Counted from the first letter of the stretch, positions 8,202-16,530 are shown. The stretch: DNA of 64,000 nucleotides from Desmonostoc geniculatum HA4340-LM1 (GCA_019359545.1 JAHHHB010000003.1:124001-188000); one strand, 5' to 3'. Numbers and translations are program-made. The notes: generated by a model not told the origin, from the sequence alone.

Positions 8202-8640
8202 TTAATCACAAATTCGCTGTAATTCTTCAACTGTGTTTAGCGTTTTAATCGCCTGCTGAATTACTTTTAATCGCTGTAAATCTGTGATTTGGTAAATGAT
8301 TGGCATTAAATCTAAGCCAGGGGTCTCAAATTTAATCTCCAGTGCCAATTCAATACCTGAATATAATTCCTCTCGTCGTCCGCGTGTTTCCCCGCGTGCT
8401 TCCCCGCGTGCTTCTCCTTCACGTAAAATTTCTTGATACCAAGGCGACTCACGCAACACAGCCATATCCCACCTCATGATTTCTTGGACTAGGGCACTCT
8501 CTATTACAAACGTAGCAAAAAAAGCCAAAACTGTTTCAAGTTGATTTAATTGTTCATCCTGACGCAGAATTTGCAAGGCTTCTCGAATTATAACTTCGTT
8601 TTCGCCACCTTTGAGAATGGGTAAAATTCAAGTAAAGTTT
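8202..8640 (-). pseudogene. Remnant of an Rpn/transposase-type PD-(D/E)XK nuclease
   Basis: The reading frame (- strand) runs from an in-frame TGA near 8640 to the stop at 8202. It matches only the C-terminal third of the cyanobacterial Rpn-family nuclease/'Rpn transposase' proteins: LPILKGGENEVIIREAL, VLAFFATFVIESALVQEI, RESPWYQEILREGEARG, and a repetitive GEARGEARGETRG linker. The catalytic N-terminal part is absent and no ATG opens the frame; a TTG at 8576 would give at most 124 residues. It is best read as a decaying fragment. It lies just past the end of the hyp operon. Confidence 0.75.
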
Positions 8641-8775
8641 TGTATTTTTATACTTTAATAATCAATTATATCTAAATTTAAAAACTAAGAATATCAAAGT
8701 AAATAACTATTATAAAATTGCAACACCCTGCACTCTCAGAGTACAGAGTGTGACAAAATATGATGTTTCTTGATC

Positions 8776-9150
8776 TCAAAGCCAATCTCGGTAAGCTGAG
8801 ATTTCGTTGACACCAATTTCAAAGGGCATTCCTTTACCAAATGGTGGATAAACGCGAATTTTGGCGTTAGTAGAAAACCTCTCTAACCGATTACCTAGCT
8901 GGGGAATATTGCTGACAATATGCCAGTAAGATACTATGTCAGGGCAGTCAATAATTAATGTGAGAATGTCGGCATTTGTTGTCAGATACCACTGACAATT
9001 AGATAACAGCACTCGCGTAATGCGATCGCAAGCTTGATAAAAGCATCTGCCAGTGGACTGTTCTAACTCCATCTGCAACATTCCATCCTCTCTTGTTACC
9101 TCAGGTGGAGGTAAATCATCGGGAGGCAGCAGGTATAATTTAGACGACAT
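8776..9150 (-). CDS. Hypothetical protein coupled to the LLM oxidoreductase
   Basis: A 124-residue protein that I do not recognise. Its ATG at 9150 lies within the last 11 bases of the preceding LLM gene, so it is very probably translated as part of that operon. No signal peptide, membrane segment or metal motif is evident. It has a proline-rich N-terminus (LLPPDDLPPPEV) and a mixed alpha/beta body (ILTLIIDCPDIVSYWHIV, IRVYPPFGKGMPFEIGV). The tight overlap suggests a small partner of the flavin enzyme. Confidence 0.75.
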   Translation of the reverse strand: MSSKLYLLPPDDLPPPEVTREDGMLQMELEQSTGRCFYQACDRITRVLLSNCQWYLTTNADILTLIIDCPDIVSYWHIVSNIPQLGNRLERFSTNAKIRVYPPFGKGMPFEIGVNEISAYRDWL

Positions 9151-10147
9151 AATTTCGCACCTCTTGGTTGTAGCGCGTCAAACTCTCCAGGTTTTTTTGT
9201 ACATCTAAAGATGAGGGTTTGAGTGCTAGCGTACCTAAATTTAATTCGTCCTGAAATTTTTTGATTTTGTCTCGACAAGTCTCCACATCACCGATAATTG
9301 AGTTCTCAATCAAATAATCTTCATCGAAACAAATGTTTGTGCGATCGAATGGTTTTTGGTTGGGATTCGCACTCTTCTGCAATACTTGGGCAGAATTAGC
9401 TTTCATTTTCTGGCTAAATTGGCGAATAAAAGGTAACGCTTCACTCACTGCCTCATGATCTGTTTTGCCAACATAAAAAAAGCGTGCCAGCACTAAGTTT
9501 TCGGCACCACTAGCATTTAATGCTTGATATTTGGCAATGGTATTCTTCAATCTCGGTAGAGAAAACGGTGGGCCACCCATCAAACTAAAGGAATGTTTGG
9601 CGGCAAACTCGATACCATCATCACCACCAGTGGCAACATACACGGGAATTTTTTGCTGCAATGGTTTGGGGTAAATTGTCAGGCGATCGCATTGATAATA
9701 TTGCCCATTAAATGATACGTTAGTTTCATATAAAAGCTTCTCAATCAATGCCATCGCCTCTAGCATTTTGGGACGCGATTCACTCGTTGATGTCGCAAAA
9801 TGCTTGTTTTGTTGGGGGAAAGGCCCTCCTTTGGCAACTCCAAATAATAATCGCCCATTGCACAAGTTATCCAAAGTGGCGATGTCCTCTGCTACCCTAA
9901 TCGGGTTATGAAATGGCAGTAACACCGCCGCCGTGCCTAATTTGATAGTTGAAGTCAATCCCGCCAAGTGTGCCATTAACACTAACATAGATGGGCTAAG
10001 ATTGGATTCACTAAAATGATGCTCACTCACCCAAGCCTCCTCAAACCCTAAGCTTTCTGCCTGTTCGATCAGGGTTACTTGCTCAAAAATGGCACGACGA
10101 GCATCTTGGTGATGATTTTCGTAATTGCAGAAAATTCCAGTTTTCAT
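9140..10147 (-). CDS. LLM-class flavin-dependent oxidoreductase
   Basis: The 335 residues show a luciferase-like monooxygenase TIM barrel: MKTGIFCNYE, ESLGFEEAWVSEHHF (residues 32-46), TIKLGTAAVLLPFHNPIRVAEDIATLD (67-93) and GRLLFGVAKGG. These bind F420 or FMN in the family. Full family length and a clean ATG at 10147 support an intact gene. The substrate cannot be told from sequence. The next gene downstream overlaps it. Confidence 0.93.
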   Translation of the reverse strand: MKTGIFCNYENHHQDARRAIFEQVTLIEQAESLGFEEAWVSEHHFSESNLSPSMLVLMAHLAGLTSTIKLGTAAVLLPFHNPIRVAEDIATLDNLCNGRLLFGVAKGGPFPQQNKHFATSTSESRPKMLEAMALIEKLLYETNVSFNGQYYQCDRLTIYPKPLQQKIPVYVATGGDDGIEFAAKHSFSLMGGPPFSLPRLKNTIAKYQALNASGAENLVLARFFYVGKTDHEAVSEALPFIRQFSQKMKANSAQVLQKSANPNQKPFDRTNICFDEDYLIENSIIGDVETCRDKIKKFQDELNLGTLALKPSSLDVQKNLESLTRYNQEVRNYVV

Positions 10148-10382
10148 TACTTGCGTTGATACTTTTTACCCACCGTCTGTGCTGGCTATTTTAGTAGTCT
10201 AGTCAGGAGTCAGAATTCAGAATTCGGGAGTCAGAATTCAGAATAGTTCAAAAATCAGGAGAACATGATGATGAATGAATATACCGATCGTATTGGACTC
10301 CTGATAAATTCTGATTTCATGTCCAACTAATCACTTGTGATTAAAATCTCTCCGCGTCCCCGCGTCCCCGCGTCAACTCCTG

Positions 10383-10745
10383 TTAGGTAGCAACCCACTG
10401 CAACTCCAACCATAGGCGTGGATTGTTCTGTTTGAGCTTCGACATTGGATCGCGCAATAATCGCTTGGCATTTATGCAGACTACCTGCATTAGACCCATG
10501 TTGTCTGCTACTTCTCGAAGTATTTCTTTTTGGGCTTGCACATAGGAAATCATTTCATCGGAGCAATAAATTCCTATATATTGCAAGCGTCTAGCAGGTC
10601 GTCCCCAAAAACAGGTGATGACTTTTATATGACACCCGTCCAGTAATTCCCCAACTTGTGGATAGTAGTGGTTGACGACTCTTGTGAATTCTTTAGCTAA
10701 GATGTCTTCAGCAATCATTTTAACTGATATTTCTGTAGCGTTCAT
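10383..10745 (-). CDS. Hypothetical protein
   Basis: About 120 residues from the ATG at 10745 (a GTG at 10748 would add one). It is not recognised. The middle contains a basic segment (FWGRPARRLQYIGIYCSDE) and the C-terminus MSKLKQNNPRLWLELQW. No membrane segment is visible. It is isolated between repeat-rich spacers, with AATTCAG-type repeats on both sides. Confidence 0.6.
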   Translation of the reverse strand: MNATEISVKMIAEDILAKEFTRVVNHYYPQVGELLDGCHIKVITCFWGRPARRLQYIGIYCSDEMISYVQAQKEILREVADNMGLMQVVCINAKRLLRDPMSKLKQNNPRLWLELQWVAT

Positions 10746-11105
10746 CACTCTATTTAATATAACATAATTTTGTCAGTTAAATATAACAATTTACTTTATT
10801 TAACTGAAATAAAATATTAAAAGAGAATTCAGAATTCAGAATTCAGAACTCAGAATGGACTACGCCCCGCTGCGCTAACAGAATTCAGCAATATTTAGGG
10901 TACGTTGTCGCGCCGATATAAGCACCTTGAATTGTTGATGCTGCGTTATGCTCTAGGGTAATGCACTCTACATTTTCTTACTCCTGAATTTTAAATTTTG
11001 CTGCATTTTATACAAAAAAAGGTATACCTGATTTGGTACACCTCTAATTCATTCTGATTCCTGAATTCTGAATTCTGAATTCTGATTTTTAATTTTTAAT
11101 TCTTA
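10746..11105. other. Repeat-bearing spacer
   Basis: No gene is seen. GAATTCA repeats at 10823-10852 are mirrored by inverted TGAATTC repeats at 11058-11085, so the stretch between them (about 10855-11055) is bracketed by inverted copies of the same short repeat, a common look for repeat-bounded spacers in Nostoc-type genomes. Confidence 0.6.
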
Positions 11106-11417
11106 TTATCGAGCATTGCGTTCACAGACTAAAACCTCTGCCACAATATCCGGGAGATTTACAAAGTCTGTAAATCCTTCAGAGCCACGAATCGGTGAAA
11201 TAAATGTGTAGTTTGGATCGCACACTCCATTGTCATACACTTGGATAAACCACCGATCTGGAAATCCTTCTACACCTAGTTCTACAATGTACCAACTCTC
11301 GCCAATCAGACGAGAGTTAAAGATTGTAAACCACTCTCTATTTTCTTCTGAAATGTTCCAATCTGCCATGAGTAGCTCTAAAGCTATTTGTCCGGCATCA
11401 GTTGAAGTCAATAGCAT
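11106..11417 (-). CDS. Hypothetical protein, last gene of a three-gene operon
   Basis: A 103-residue protein starting MLLTSTDAGQIALELLMADW. The alternating strands NREWFTIFNSRLIGESWYIVELG and PDRWFIQVYDNGVCDPNYTF look like a small alpha/beta protein. The start codon lies 2 bases after the preceding stop, and its ribosome site (AAGGAG) is formed by the last codons of that gene, so the two are coupled. I do not recognise the family. Confidence 0.7.
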   Translation of the reverse strand: MLLTSTDAGQIALELLMADWNISEENREWFTIFNSRLIGESWYIVELGVEGFPDRWFIQVYDNGVCDPNYTFISPIRGSEGFTDFVNLPDIVAEVLVCERNAR

Positions 11418-11419
11418 TT

Positions 11420-11695
11420 TTACTCCTTATTAGCAACTTCCGAGTTGGAAACTTCAGGAACTTCAGGATATAAACCCAGTTGTTTAGCTAACTCACGCGC
11501 TACAAAAAATAAAAATTTTGCACCATCTTGATTGCCTTCATGGGCGAACATAGTTGCCACTTGTAACATTGTTTCTACTAAGCCAGAATCAACTAATTCT
11601 GGCTGACTTTCTAAAATTTCTGGTTCCTGACCGTTAGGGCATTTCAGTAGCTCATCAATCAGGTTAAAATACAAGTGTTGGCGTTGTTCTGTCAT
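11420..11695 (-). CDS. Small protein resembling the N-terminal module of cyanobacterial TPR proteins
   Basis: About 91 residues from the ATG at 11695 (MTEQRQHLYFNLIDELLKC). The pattern LIDELLKCPNGQEPEILESQPELVDSGLVETM and GNQDGAKFLFFVARELAKQLGL is the N-terminal helical module often found ahead of TPR or CHAT domains in Nostoc-type proteins. Here it stands alone, so it is either a free-standing module or the stub of a larger gene. It is coupled to the next gene (3 bases from stop to start). Confidence 0.7.
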   Translation of the reverse strand: MTEQRQHLYFNLIDELLKCPNGQEPEILESQPELVDSGLVETMLQVATMFAHEGNQDGAKFLFFVARELAKQLGLYPEVPEVSNSEVANKE

Positions 11696-11781
11696 GGTGA
11701 TTTTTTTGATTTGAATGAACAATTTTGTAGCGTAGATAGAGAGTTGAAAATCTCTTAATAACTCTAATAATGTCTGATTGC

Positions 11782-12201
11782 TTACTGCTCAATACTTTGT
11801 TGCCACAACCTTTCCAACATTTCAACTTGTTCTCTTAAAACAGCAGCACGATAAACAAGATATCTGTCGTAAAAGATAATACCTAACCCAACACAAATCG
11901 GGGTTAACAAGAAGAACCATTGTAGGATAGTGCCAAATTTATATTGCTCAGCAAGATTCAGCATTTGATTAACCACATTCTGCTCAGAGGTTTTGATGTT
12001 AGTCTGAGATAATGGTGTATTTTCTGTCTGGGGAGTCACAGCGATCGCCACATCAGTTTTTTTAACTTCGCAGGCTAAATTCTGTGATTCTAATAATTCA
12101 AGATGTCGCTCCCAAATTATGCCAAATACTACTAGCCCCGGAGAAAGCACTGCTAAGGTAACGACGCAAACTGTAAGGACATTTAAAAATTTGGCTTTCA
12201 T
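11782..12201 (-). CDS. Hypothetical two-pass membrane protein
   Basis: A 139-residue protein with an N-terminal hydrophobic segment (about residues 7-29, VLTVCVVTLAVLSPGLVVFGII), a polar loop of about 60 residues and a second membrane segment (about 95-117, WFFLLTPICVGLGIIFYDRYLVY), then a short helix ending LERLWQQSIEQ. The ATG at 12201 is preceded by AAGGGAGAG at good spacing. It is the first gene of a likely operon with the two genes below it. No known family recognised. Confidence 0.7.
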   Translation of the reverse strand: MKAKFLNVLTVCVVTLAVLSPGLVVFGIIWERHLELLESQNLACEVKKTDVAIAVTPQTENTPLSQTNIKTSEQNVVNQMLNLAEQYKFGTILQWFFLLTPICVGLGIIFYDRYLVYRAAVLREQVEMLERLWQQSIEQ

Positions 12202-12379
12202 CTTGGCTCTCCCTTGCTAGGTAGTATGCACCTAGTAAGATTTGTCATTTTTTATTTGTCATTAGTCATTTGTAAATGACTAATGACTAACGACTAATGT
12301 TATTTTTCCTTTGTCATTTGTTATTTGTAAACGATCAATGACTAATGACTGTTGATTCTCAAAAGAGAGATTAAGAAGT

Positions 12380-12421
12380 CCCCCCTAGTTCACTAAGCTT
12401 TCGCTTAGGAATGTTGGGGGG
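12380..12421. repeat. Nested hairpin
   Basis: An outer CCCCCC/GGGGGG arm (12380-12385 with 12416-12421) encloses a perfect inner hairpin CTAAGC-TTTC-GCTTAG (12393-12408). It lies in non-coding DNA with no clear T-run, so it is listed as a structured repeat rather than a terminator. Confidence 0.6.
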
Positions 12422-12974
12422 TAGAGGGGAATCTCTGCGTAAATCCTATACGATTTATATCAGTCGCCTCTCCACAAAACAGTTTACCCCAGCCCTATTA
12501 AGATTATTAAATTCATTACAATAGTACTCAACGCCTGTAATTGTTGCCTGATAAGTATTTTAAAAATTCATTGGGGTAGAGGTGCTAGTATTTTTCAGGC
12601 AGGGTTCTAGTGTTTTCGAGGTGGGGTTCTGGTGTGTGGAGTACTCAACCTCAAAGCAATGTAGGCAAGGATTAAAGACTGTTTTTGCAAAATTTTGTTT
12701 TTCAAAAATCTGTACTCAAAACAAAATATCGATGTCTTTTGATAAGGATAGAGTGAATCAATATAAAAAGCAATTAAATTTTATTTGATAACTCATATTT
12801 CCATAACAAATTGAATTATAGCGATTAATATCTAGATTGTTATTTGAAAAGTTCTTCTTAAACTTATATATTTTGCCGATGAGTTAAAATACATAGTACA
12901 TACACTCATCATAAAGGAAGAGACAGTGCAGTATTTTTGATTCCACAAACGAGCAACTGATATTGAAAATTCAG

Positions 12975-13166
12975 AATTTCTCAGAGGATGTTTGAAAAGT
13001 CATGATTGATGTATCAAATATTTTTACCCCACCCTAACTCTCCCCTTGTAAAGGGGAGGGAACCGGATTTTCTTGTTTCCCGCAATATATCGGGGGGATT
13101 AAGGGGGGTAATAATTCGATTAAAATCACAACAACATACCACTTTTCAAACAACCTCTCAGAAATT
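12975..13166. mobile_element. MITE-like element with 26-bp terminal inverted repeats
   Basis: Ends 12975-13000 and 13141-13166 are inverted copies matching at 24 of 26 positions (core TGTTTGAAAAGT / ACTTTTCAAACA). The 192-bp element has no gene; its interior has CCCTAACTCTCCCC / GGGGAGGG words and a CCCCCC-type arm. A second, inverted copy of most of its interior and one end lies at 28971-29109. The features fit a non-autonomous miniature element. Confidence 0.7.
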
Positions 13167-13337
13167 TACTACGATTGGCATATTGATTCATCAAGTTTTA
13201 TGCTGATTATGTAACTGTTCTGATTTCTGAATTTTGGCTTTTGAATTCCGATCGCTCAACTACAAAATCAATACACAAAAGCTTATTGTTATAAATAGAT
13301 ACTCTGCACTAAGATTTAGAATTTTAGGAGTTAAATA

Positions 13338-14297
13338 ATGCGGATTGCTAAAGACGTAACAGAACTTATTGGACGAACTCCTTTAGTTGAACTGAACAAA
13401 ATTCCTCAAGCTGAAGGAGTAGTAGCAAGAATAGTTGTCAAACTCGAAGGTATGAACCCGGCGGCTTCAGTGAAAGACCGCATTGGCTTAAGTATGGTAC
13501 TCTCGGCAGAAGCAGAGGGTTTAATTGAGCCAGGAAAAACCATTTTAGTAGAGCCTACCTCAGGTAATACAGGAATTGCTCTAGCAATGGTAGCAGCGGC
13601 GCGGGGCTACGATTTAATTTTGACAATGCCGGAAACCATGAGCCATGAACGACGGGCTATGCTCAGAGCTTATGGTGCATCTTTGGAGTTGACACCGGGG
13701 GCTGAGGGGATGCGGGGAGCAATTCGCAAAGCCGAAGAAATTGTAGCGAATACTCCCAATGCTTTGATGCTGCAACAATTCCGCAACCCCGCCAATCCCA
13801 AAATTCACCGCGAAACCACCGCTGAAGAAATTTGGGCGGATACAGACGGGGAAGTGGATATCGTCATTGCGGGAGTAGGTACTGGTGGGACGATTACTGG
13901 GATTGCAGAGGTAATTAAAAGCCGCAAACCGAGTTTTCAGGCGATCGCAGTTGAACCCAGCAACAGCCCAGTCCTCTCAGGCGGTGAAGCCGGGCCCCAT
14001 AGAATTCAAGGCATTGGCGCTGGTTTTGTCCCCGATGTTCTCCGCTTAGAATTAATTGATGAAGTAATTAGAGTCAGCGACGAACAAGCGATCGCATTTG
14101 GGCGACGCATAGCAAAAGAAGAAGGTTTATTATCTGGAATATCCTCCGGTGCAGCTTTATGCGCCGCCATTCAAGTAGGTAAACGTCCAGAAAATGCCGG
14201 ACGTTTAATCGTGATGATTCAGCCTTCCTTCGGCGAACGCTACCTCAGCACACCCATGTTTCAAGACTTATCCTTAGAAACTGCCGGCGTCCGTTAA
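13338..14297 (+). CDS. cysK: Cysteine synthase A
   Basis: O-acetylserine sulfhydrylase makes cysteine from O-acetylserine and sulfide using PLP. The 319-residue protein shows the PLP lysine in [11 protein letters not shown] (Lys46), the substrate loop TSGNTG (74-79) and the phosphate-binding [10 protein letters not shown] region (about 175-184). Length and motifs are normal for the family. A ribosome site TAGGAG precedes the ATG by 8 bases. It faces the nitrogenase-associated gene on the other strand and is separated from it by a hairpin repeat; its place beside nif-related genes suggests a cysteine supply for Fe-S cluster work, which is inference. Confidence 0.95.
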   Translation: MRIAKDVTELIGRTPLVELNKIPQAEGVVARIVVKLEGMNPAASVKDRIGLSMVLSAEAEGLIEPGKTILVEPTSGNTGIALAMVAAARGYDLILTMPETMSHERRAMLRAYGASLELTPGAEGMRGAIRKAEEIVANTPNALMLQQFRNPANPKIHRETTAEEIWADTDGEVDIVIAGVGTGGTITGIAEVIKSRKPSFQAIAVEPSNSPVLSGGEAGPHRIQGIGAGFVPDVLRLELIDEVIRVSDEQAIAFGRRIAKEEGLLSGISSGAALCAAIQVGKRPENAGRLIVMIQPSFGERYLSTPMFQDLSLETAGVR

Positions 14298-14313
14298 AAA
14301 CAATAGAGGGTAG

Positions 14314-14334
14314 GGGCACAGCAATGCTGTGCCC
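14314..14334. terminator. Hairpin between cysK and the convergent gene
   Basis: GGGCACAGC-AAT-GCTGTGCCC is a perfect 9-bp stem with a 3-base loop, 17 bases past the cysK stop and before the convergent gene's stop. The same hairpin core occurs at 37795-37823 and, with a changed but compensated stem, at 27355-27383, so it is a mobile or repeated hairpin that may act here as a bidirectional terminator. Confidence 0.55.
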
Positions 14335-14350
14335 TCATATTTTTAGATAA

Positions 14351-14881
14351 CTAATGGCTAGAGCTGCCTTGCTTTTGGTGTTCTTCACCATGATGCTTAC
14401 AGCCACCTTGCTGATGATGATGATGATTGCGATCGCCACTGTGGGAGCAGCCTTGCAAATCCTGGTTCATCAGATTTTCGCTCATTTCTCGGAAGGATTC
14501 ATCCACAGGCTTTAAGCCAATCCAAGCATCAATCTTTTCAACCTCAAATCCTACTTCACGGCGTAGGCTTTGCCCACCGGAGGTATCGCTTACTTCTAAC
14601 AAAGGACGGCGAATCAACAGCGGATCTTGCAACATCTGCACCAAAGCAGTTTGGGCATCAATTTTTTCCGGAACTATCTCACCAGATTTTACTCGTGGGG
14701 CGGAACGATTAAACCATTCGGCTACGGGGCGATCGCCAAAAAATGAACGCAACCGTTCAACTGTCCAAGGTTCTGTTAGCAAATTGTACTCTACCACCTC
14801 ATGACCAGCAGCTGTGAGCAAAACTTTTTGCTTAGTACCACCTTTACAGCCTGGTTTTCCATAAAAAATTACTCTTGCCAT
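14351..14881 (-). CDS. Nitrogenase-associated protein, ArsC/Spx-like
   Basis: The 176-residue protein has a thioredoxin-fold ArsC/Spx-like N-terminal domain: MARVIFYGKPGCKGGTKQK, with a single cysteine at residue 12 in the place of the ArsC catalytic Cys, and FFGDRPVAEWFNRSAPRVKSG. This is the 'nitrogenase-associated protein' family found near nif genes. The C-terminal 35 residues are histidine-rich (HSGDRNHHHHQQGGCKHHGEEH), suggesting metal binding. Its biochemical role is unknown; the family name rests on genomic association. It points toward cysK and lies downstream of the cupin gene on the same strand. Confidence 0.88.
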   Translation of the reverse strand: MARVIFYGKPGCKGGTKQKVLLTAAGHEVVEYNLLTEPWTVERLRSFFGDRPVAEWFNRSAPRVKSGEIVPEKIDAQTALVQMLQDPLLIRRPLLEVSDTSGGQSLRREVGFEVEKIDAWIGLKPVDESFREMSENLMNQDLQGCSHSGDRNHHHHQQGGCKHHGEEHQKQGSSSH

Positions 14882-15007
14882 GCTACTACCTCTTATACAA
14901 ATTCGTAATTCGTAATTCGTAATTCGTAATTAAGAACGCAACACGTTCTTGGATGAAGACGCGATGAATCGCGTCTCTACAAAGAATTCTGAATTCAGAA
15001 TTCTCTT

Positions 15008-15619
15008 TTAAAAATTCTTAGCCTTATGGGTAAGAAAGTCAAACTCAAATCTTTCTTTTGGATCGGTTTCACCGTAAACATTAAAAGTCACAGTTGGTTC
15101 ATTACCCAGTGCTTCTACACAGTGAATTGCATCGGGAGTAAAGCTGATAATATCTCCTGGAGACAGAATTATTTCTCCCGTACATTCAATTTTGTCTTGA
15201 GATTCTGAGCTATGAGTGCGTTGCCAAAAAGTATTTTTTTCCTGACCTTTTAACACCGCCACTACTCCCCACGTCCCGTGATTATGAATAGTCGATCGGG
15301 TTCCCGGTGCAAATGTTACTGTTTGCACAGTCAACGGAAAACCCAATTCATCATATAGGAGTAAAACAGAGGTTCCCGTTTTCGGAGAAGGTTCTAAATG
15401 CTGACTCCGCACCCAGTAGGAATTGACGAACAAGCGCCTGACGAGCATCCGAATTTCCGGCAAACAACTTGATTCATCTTCCACACTATTGAGAACATCT
15501 TCCACCTCAGTTAAAAACCGATAAACGCGGTAATTATCCCTCAATAAATCCCATGCTCTCACAGATTTACAGGCTTGATACTGACCGTCTCCCGTTACCA
15601 GCCAATCCCTACCTTTCAT
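15008..15619 (-). CDS. Cysteine-dioxygenase-like cupin protein
   Basis: The 203 residues match the thiol dioxygenase (cysteine dioxygenase type I) cupin fold. The iron ligands are visible as H112 and H114 in TIHNHGTWGVVAVLKGQE and H166 in DAIHCVEA. Enzymes of this family oxidise a small thiol such as cysteine or 3-mercaptopropionate with O2 to a sulfinate. Whether cysteine is the substrate here is not shown by sequence. Its ATG lies 5 bases after the stop of a 53-codon ORF, so the two are probably coupled. Cupins of this kind accompany cox2/nif-related genes in heterocystous strains. Confidence 0.85.
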   Translation of the reverse strand: MKGRDWLVTGDGQYQACKSVRAWDLLRDNYRVYRFLTEVEDVLNSVEDESSCLPEIRMLVRRLFVNSYWVRSQHLEPSPKTGTSVLLLYDELGFPLTVQTVTFAPGTRSTIHNHGTWGVVAVLKGQEKNTFWQRTHSSESQDKIECTGEIILSPGDIISFTPDAIHCVEALGNEPTVTFNVYGETDPKERFEFDFLTHKAKNF

Positions 15620-15624
15620 AACTT

Positions 15625-15786
15625 TTAAAATCTCATTTGAGAAGATTGAATGACAACGATCGGTGAAATATTAGGAAGACTGCCTACAGGTGGTGTAGTA
15701 GGTATGTAAATCGGAGGAAAGATAGGGTTATTATTACTCGCAGTTCCTAAGAGAGAGTAAGACGAAGTAGATAACCAATTGTTCAT
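15625..15786 (-). CDS. Possible 53-residue small protein upstream of the cupin gene
   Basis: A short open frame starts at an ATG at 15786 with a ribosome site AAGGTGA about 7 bases before it, and stops 5 bases before the cupin start. The product begins MNNWLSTSSYSLLG and continues with a proline-rich, uncharged middle (NPIFPPIYIPTTPPVGSLP) and a hydrophobic end (SPIVVIQSSQMRF). It has almost no charged residues. The good ribosome site and tight coupling argue that it is translated. I do not recognise it; a peptide partner or substrate of the cupin, or a leader peptide, are possibilities. Confidence 0.55.
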   Translation of the reverse strand: MNNWLSTSSYSLLGTASNNNPIFPPIYIPTTPPVGSLPNISPIVVIQSSQMRF

Positions 15787-15810
15787 GAGTCTTCACCTTG
15801 ATTGAAAAAG

Positions 15811-15910
15811 GGGGAGTGGGGAGTGGGGAGTGGGGAGTTAGGAGTTAGGAGTTAGGAGTTAAGAATAATTCTCCCTCATCTCCCTCATCTCCCTCATCTC
15901 CCCACTCCCC
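15811..15910. repeat. Composite heptamer repeat block (left copy)
   Basis: Ordered tracts of GGGGAGT, then TAGGAGT, then CTCCCTCAT, then CCCCACT-type heptamers. The block begins with G-rich and ends with C-rich copies, so it can fold back on itself. It is the inverted counterpart of the block at 16421-16525; together they bracket the helical-repeat gene. Confidence 0.85.
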
Positions 15911-15919
15911 ACACATTAA

Positions 15920-16405
15920 TTAATCGTCTTCTTCTGCCGGACGTGTCAAAATATCCAGGAGAATTCCGGCTCCAAAATCATGCTTTTCGTCTATCTCTTT
16001 GACTCTGGCGCTGATTTCTTTTGCCTCGTCTATTGCTCCTAACTTTGCTAGAACCAATCCAGAAGCAGCATAGGCATTCAAGTACAATCGAATTTGTGGG
16101 TCTTCTTTGCGATTGACTAATATCGGCTGAAGTTGCTCCCACTCGTCAGGTAATTTTTCTAGTTCTTTAATTTTATCTAATAATTTGATTGTTGTTTGTA
16201 GTGCAAGAGAATAATTATTTTTATAGTAGAAAAATCTATATGCTGCTACCAAAACATCTGTATTTTCACCAGTTTTGGCTAAGGCTTGTTGAATATATTT
16301 TTCCGATTCTGATGTATTTTCCCAGTTTTGTGCTGCTAGAATCAATAAATTTTTGACATCATCAGGAACTTGAAACCATGAGAATTTATTTGTATTGACT
16401 TGCAT
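15920..16405 (-). CDS. TPR-like helical-repeat protein
   Basis: A 161-residue all-helical protein. Pairs of helices such as SESEKYIQQALAKTGENTDVLVAAYRFFYY and YSLALQTTIKLLDKIKELEKL, then LYLNAYAASGLVLAKLGAIDEAKEIS, look like degenerate tetratricopeptide repeats. The ATG at 16405 has a good ribosome site (AGGAG, 7 bases upstream). It is in the nif/cox2 neighbourhood between ctaE and the small ORF/cupin pair, where it may scaffold a complex. The gene is bracketed by inverted heptamer-repeat blocks. Confidence 0.75.
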   Translation of the reverse strand: MQVNTNKFSWFQVPDDVKNLLILAAQNWENTSESEKYIQQALAKTGENTDVLVAAYRFFYYKNNYSLALQTTIKLLDKIKELEKLPDEWEQLQPILVNRKEDPQIRLYLNAYAASGLVLAKLGAIDEAKEISARVKEIDEKHDFGAGILLDILTRPAEEDD

Positions 16406-16420
16406 AATTAACTCCTGAAT

Positions 16421-16525
16421 GGGGAGTGGGGAGTAGGGAGATGAGGGAGATGAGGGAGTGAAAATAATTCCTAACTCTTAACTCCTAACTCCTAACTCCT
16501 AACTCCCCACTCCCTACTCCCCACT
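16421..16525. repeat. Composite heptamer repeat block (right copy)
   Basis: The block reads GGGGAGT, AGGGAGATGAGGGAG, an AATAATT spacer, then CCTAACT and CCCCACT heptamers. This is the reverse-complement order of the block at 15811-15910, including the central AATAATT/AATTATT spacer. It separates ctaE from the helical-repeat gene. Confidence 0.85.
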
Positions 16526-16530
16526 CACTT

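Larger units (their letters stand above)
12202..13337. other. Long non-coding region with repeats and a MITE-like element
   Basis: No convincing gene. It holds palindromic TCATTAG/CTAATGA octamer tracts (12246-12350), a nested hairpin (12380-12421), an AT-rich stretch and a MITE-like element (12975-13166). The promoter of cysK must lie in the last part, which is AT-rich. Short open frames here are repeat-derived or lack start signals. Confidence 0.6.

Noticed and set aside
12582-13206. Two open frames (12582-12788 and 13006-13206) on the + strand
   Set aside because: The first has no ribosome site and odd composition; the second lies within the MITE-like element.
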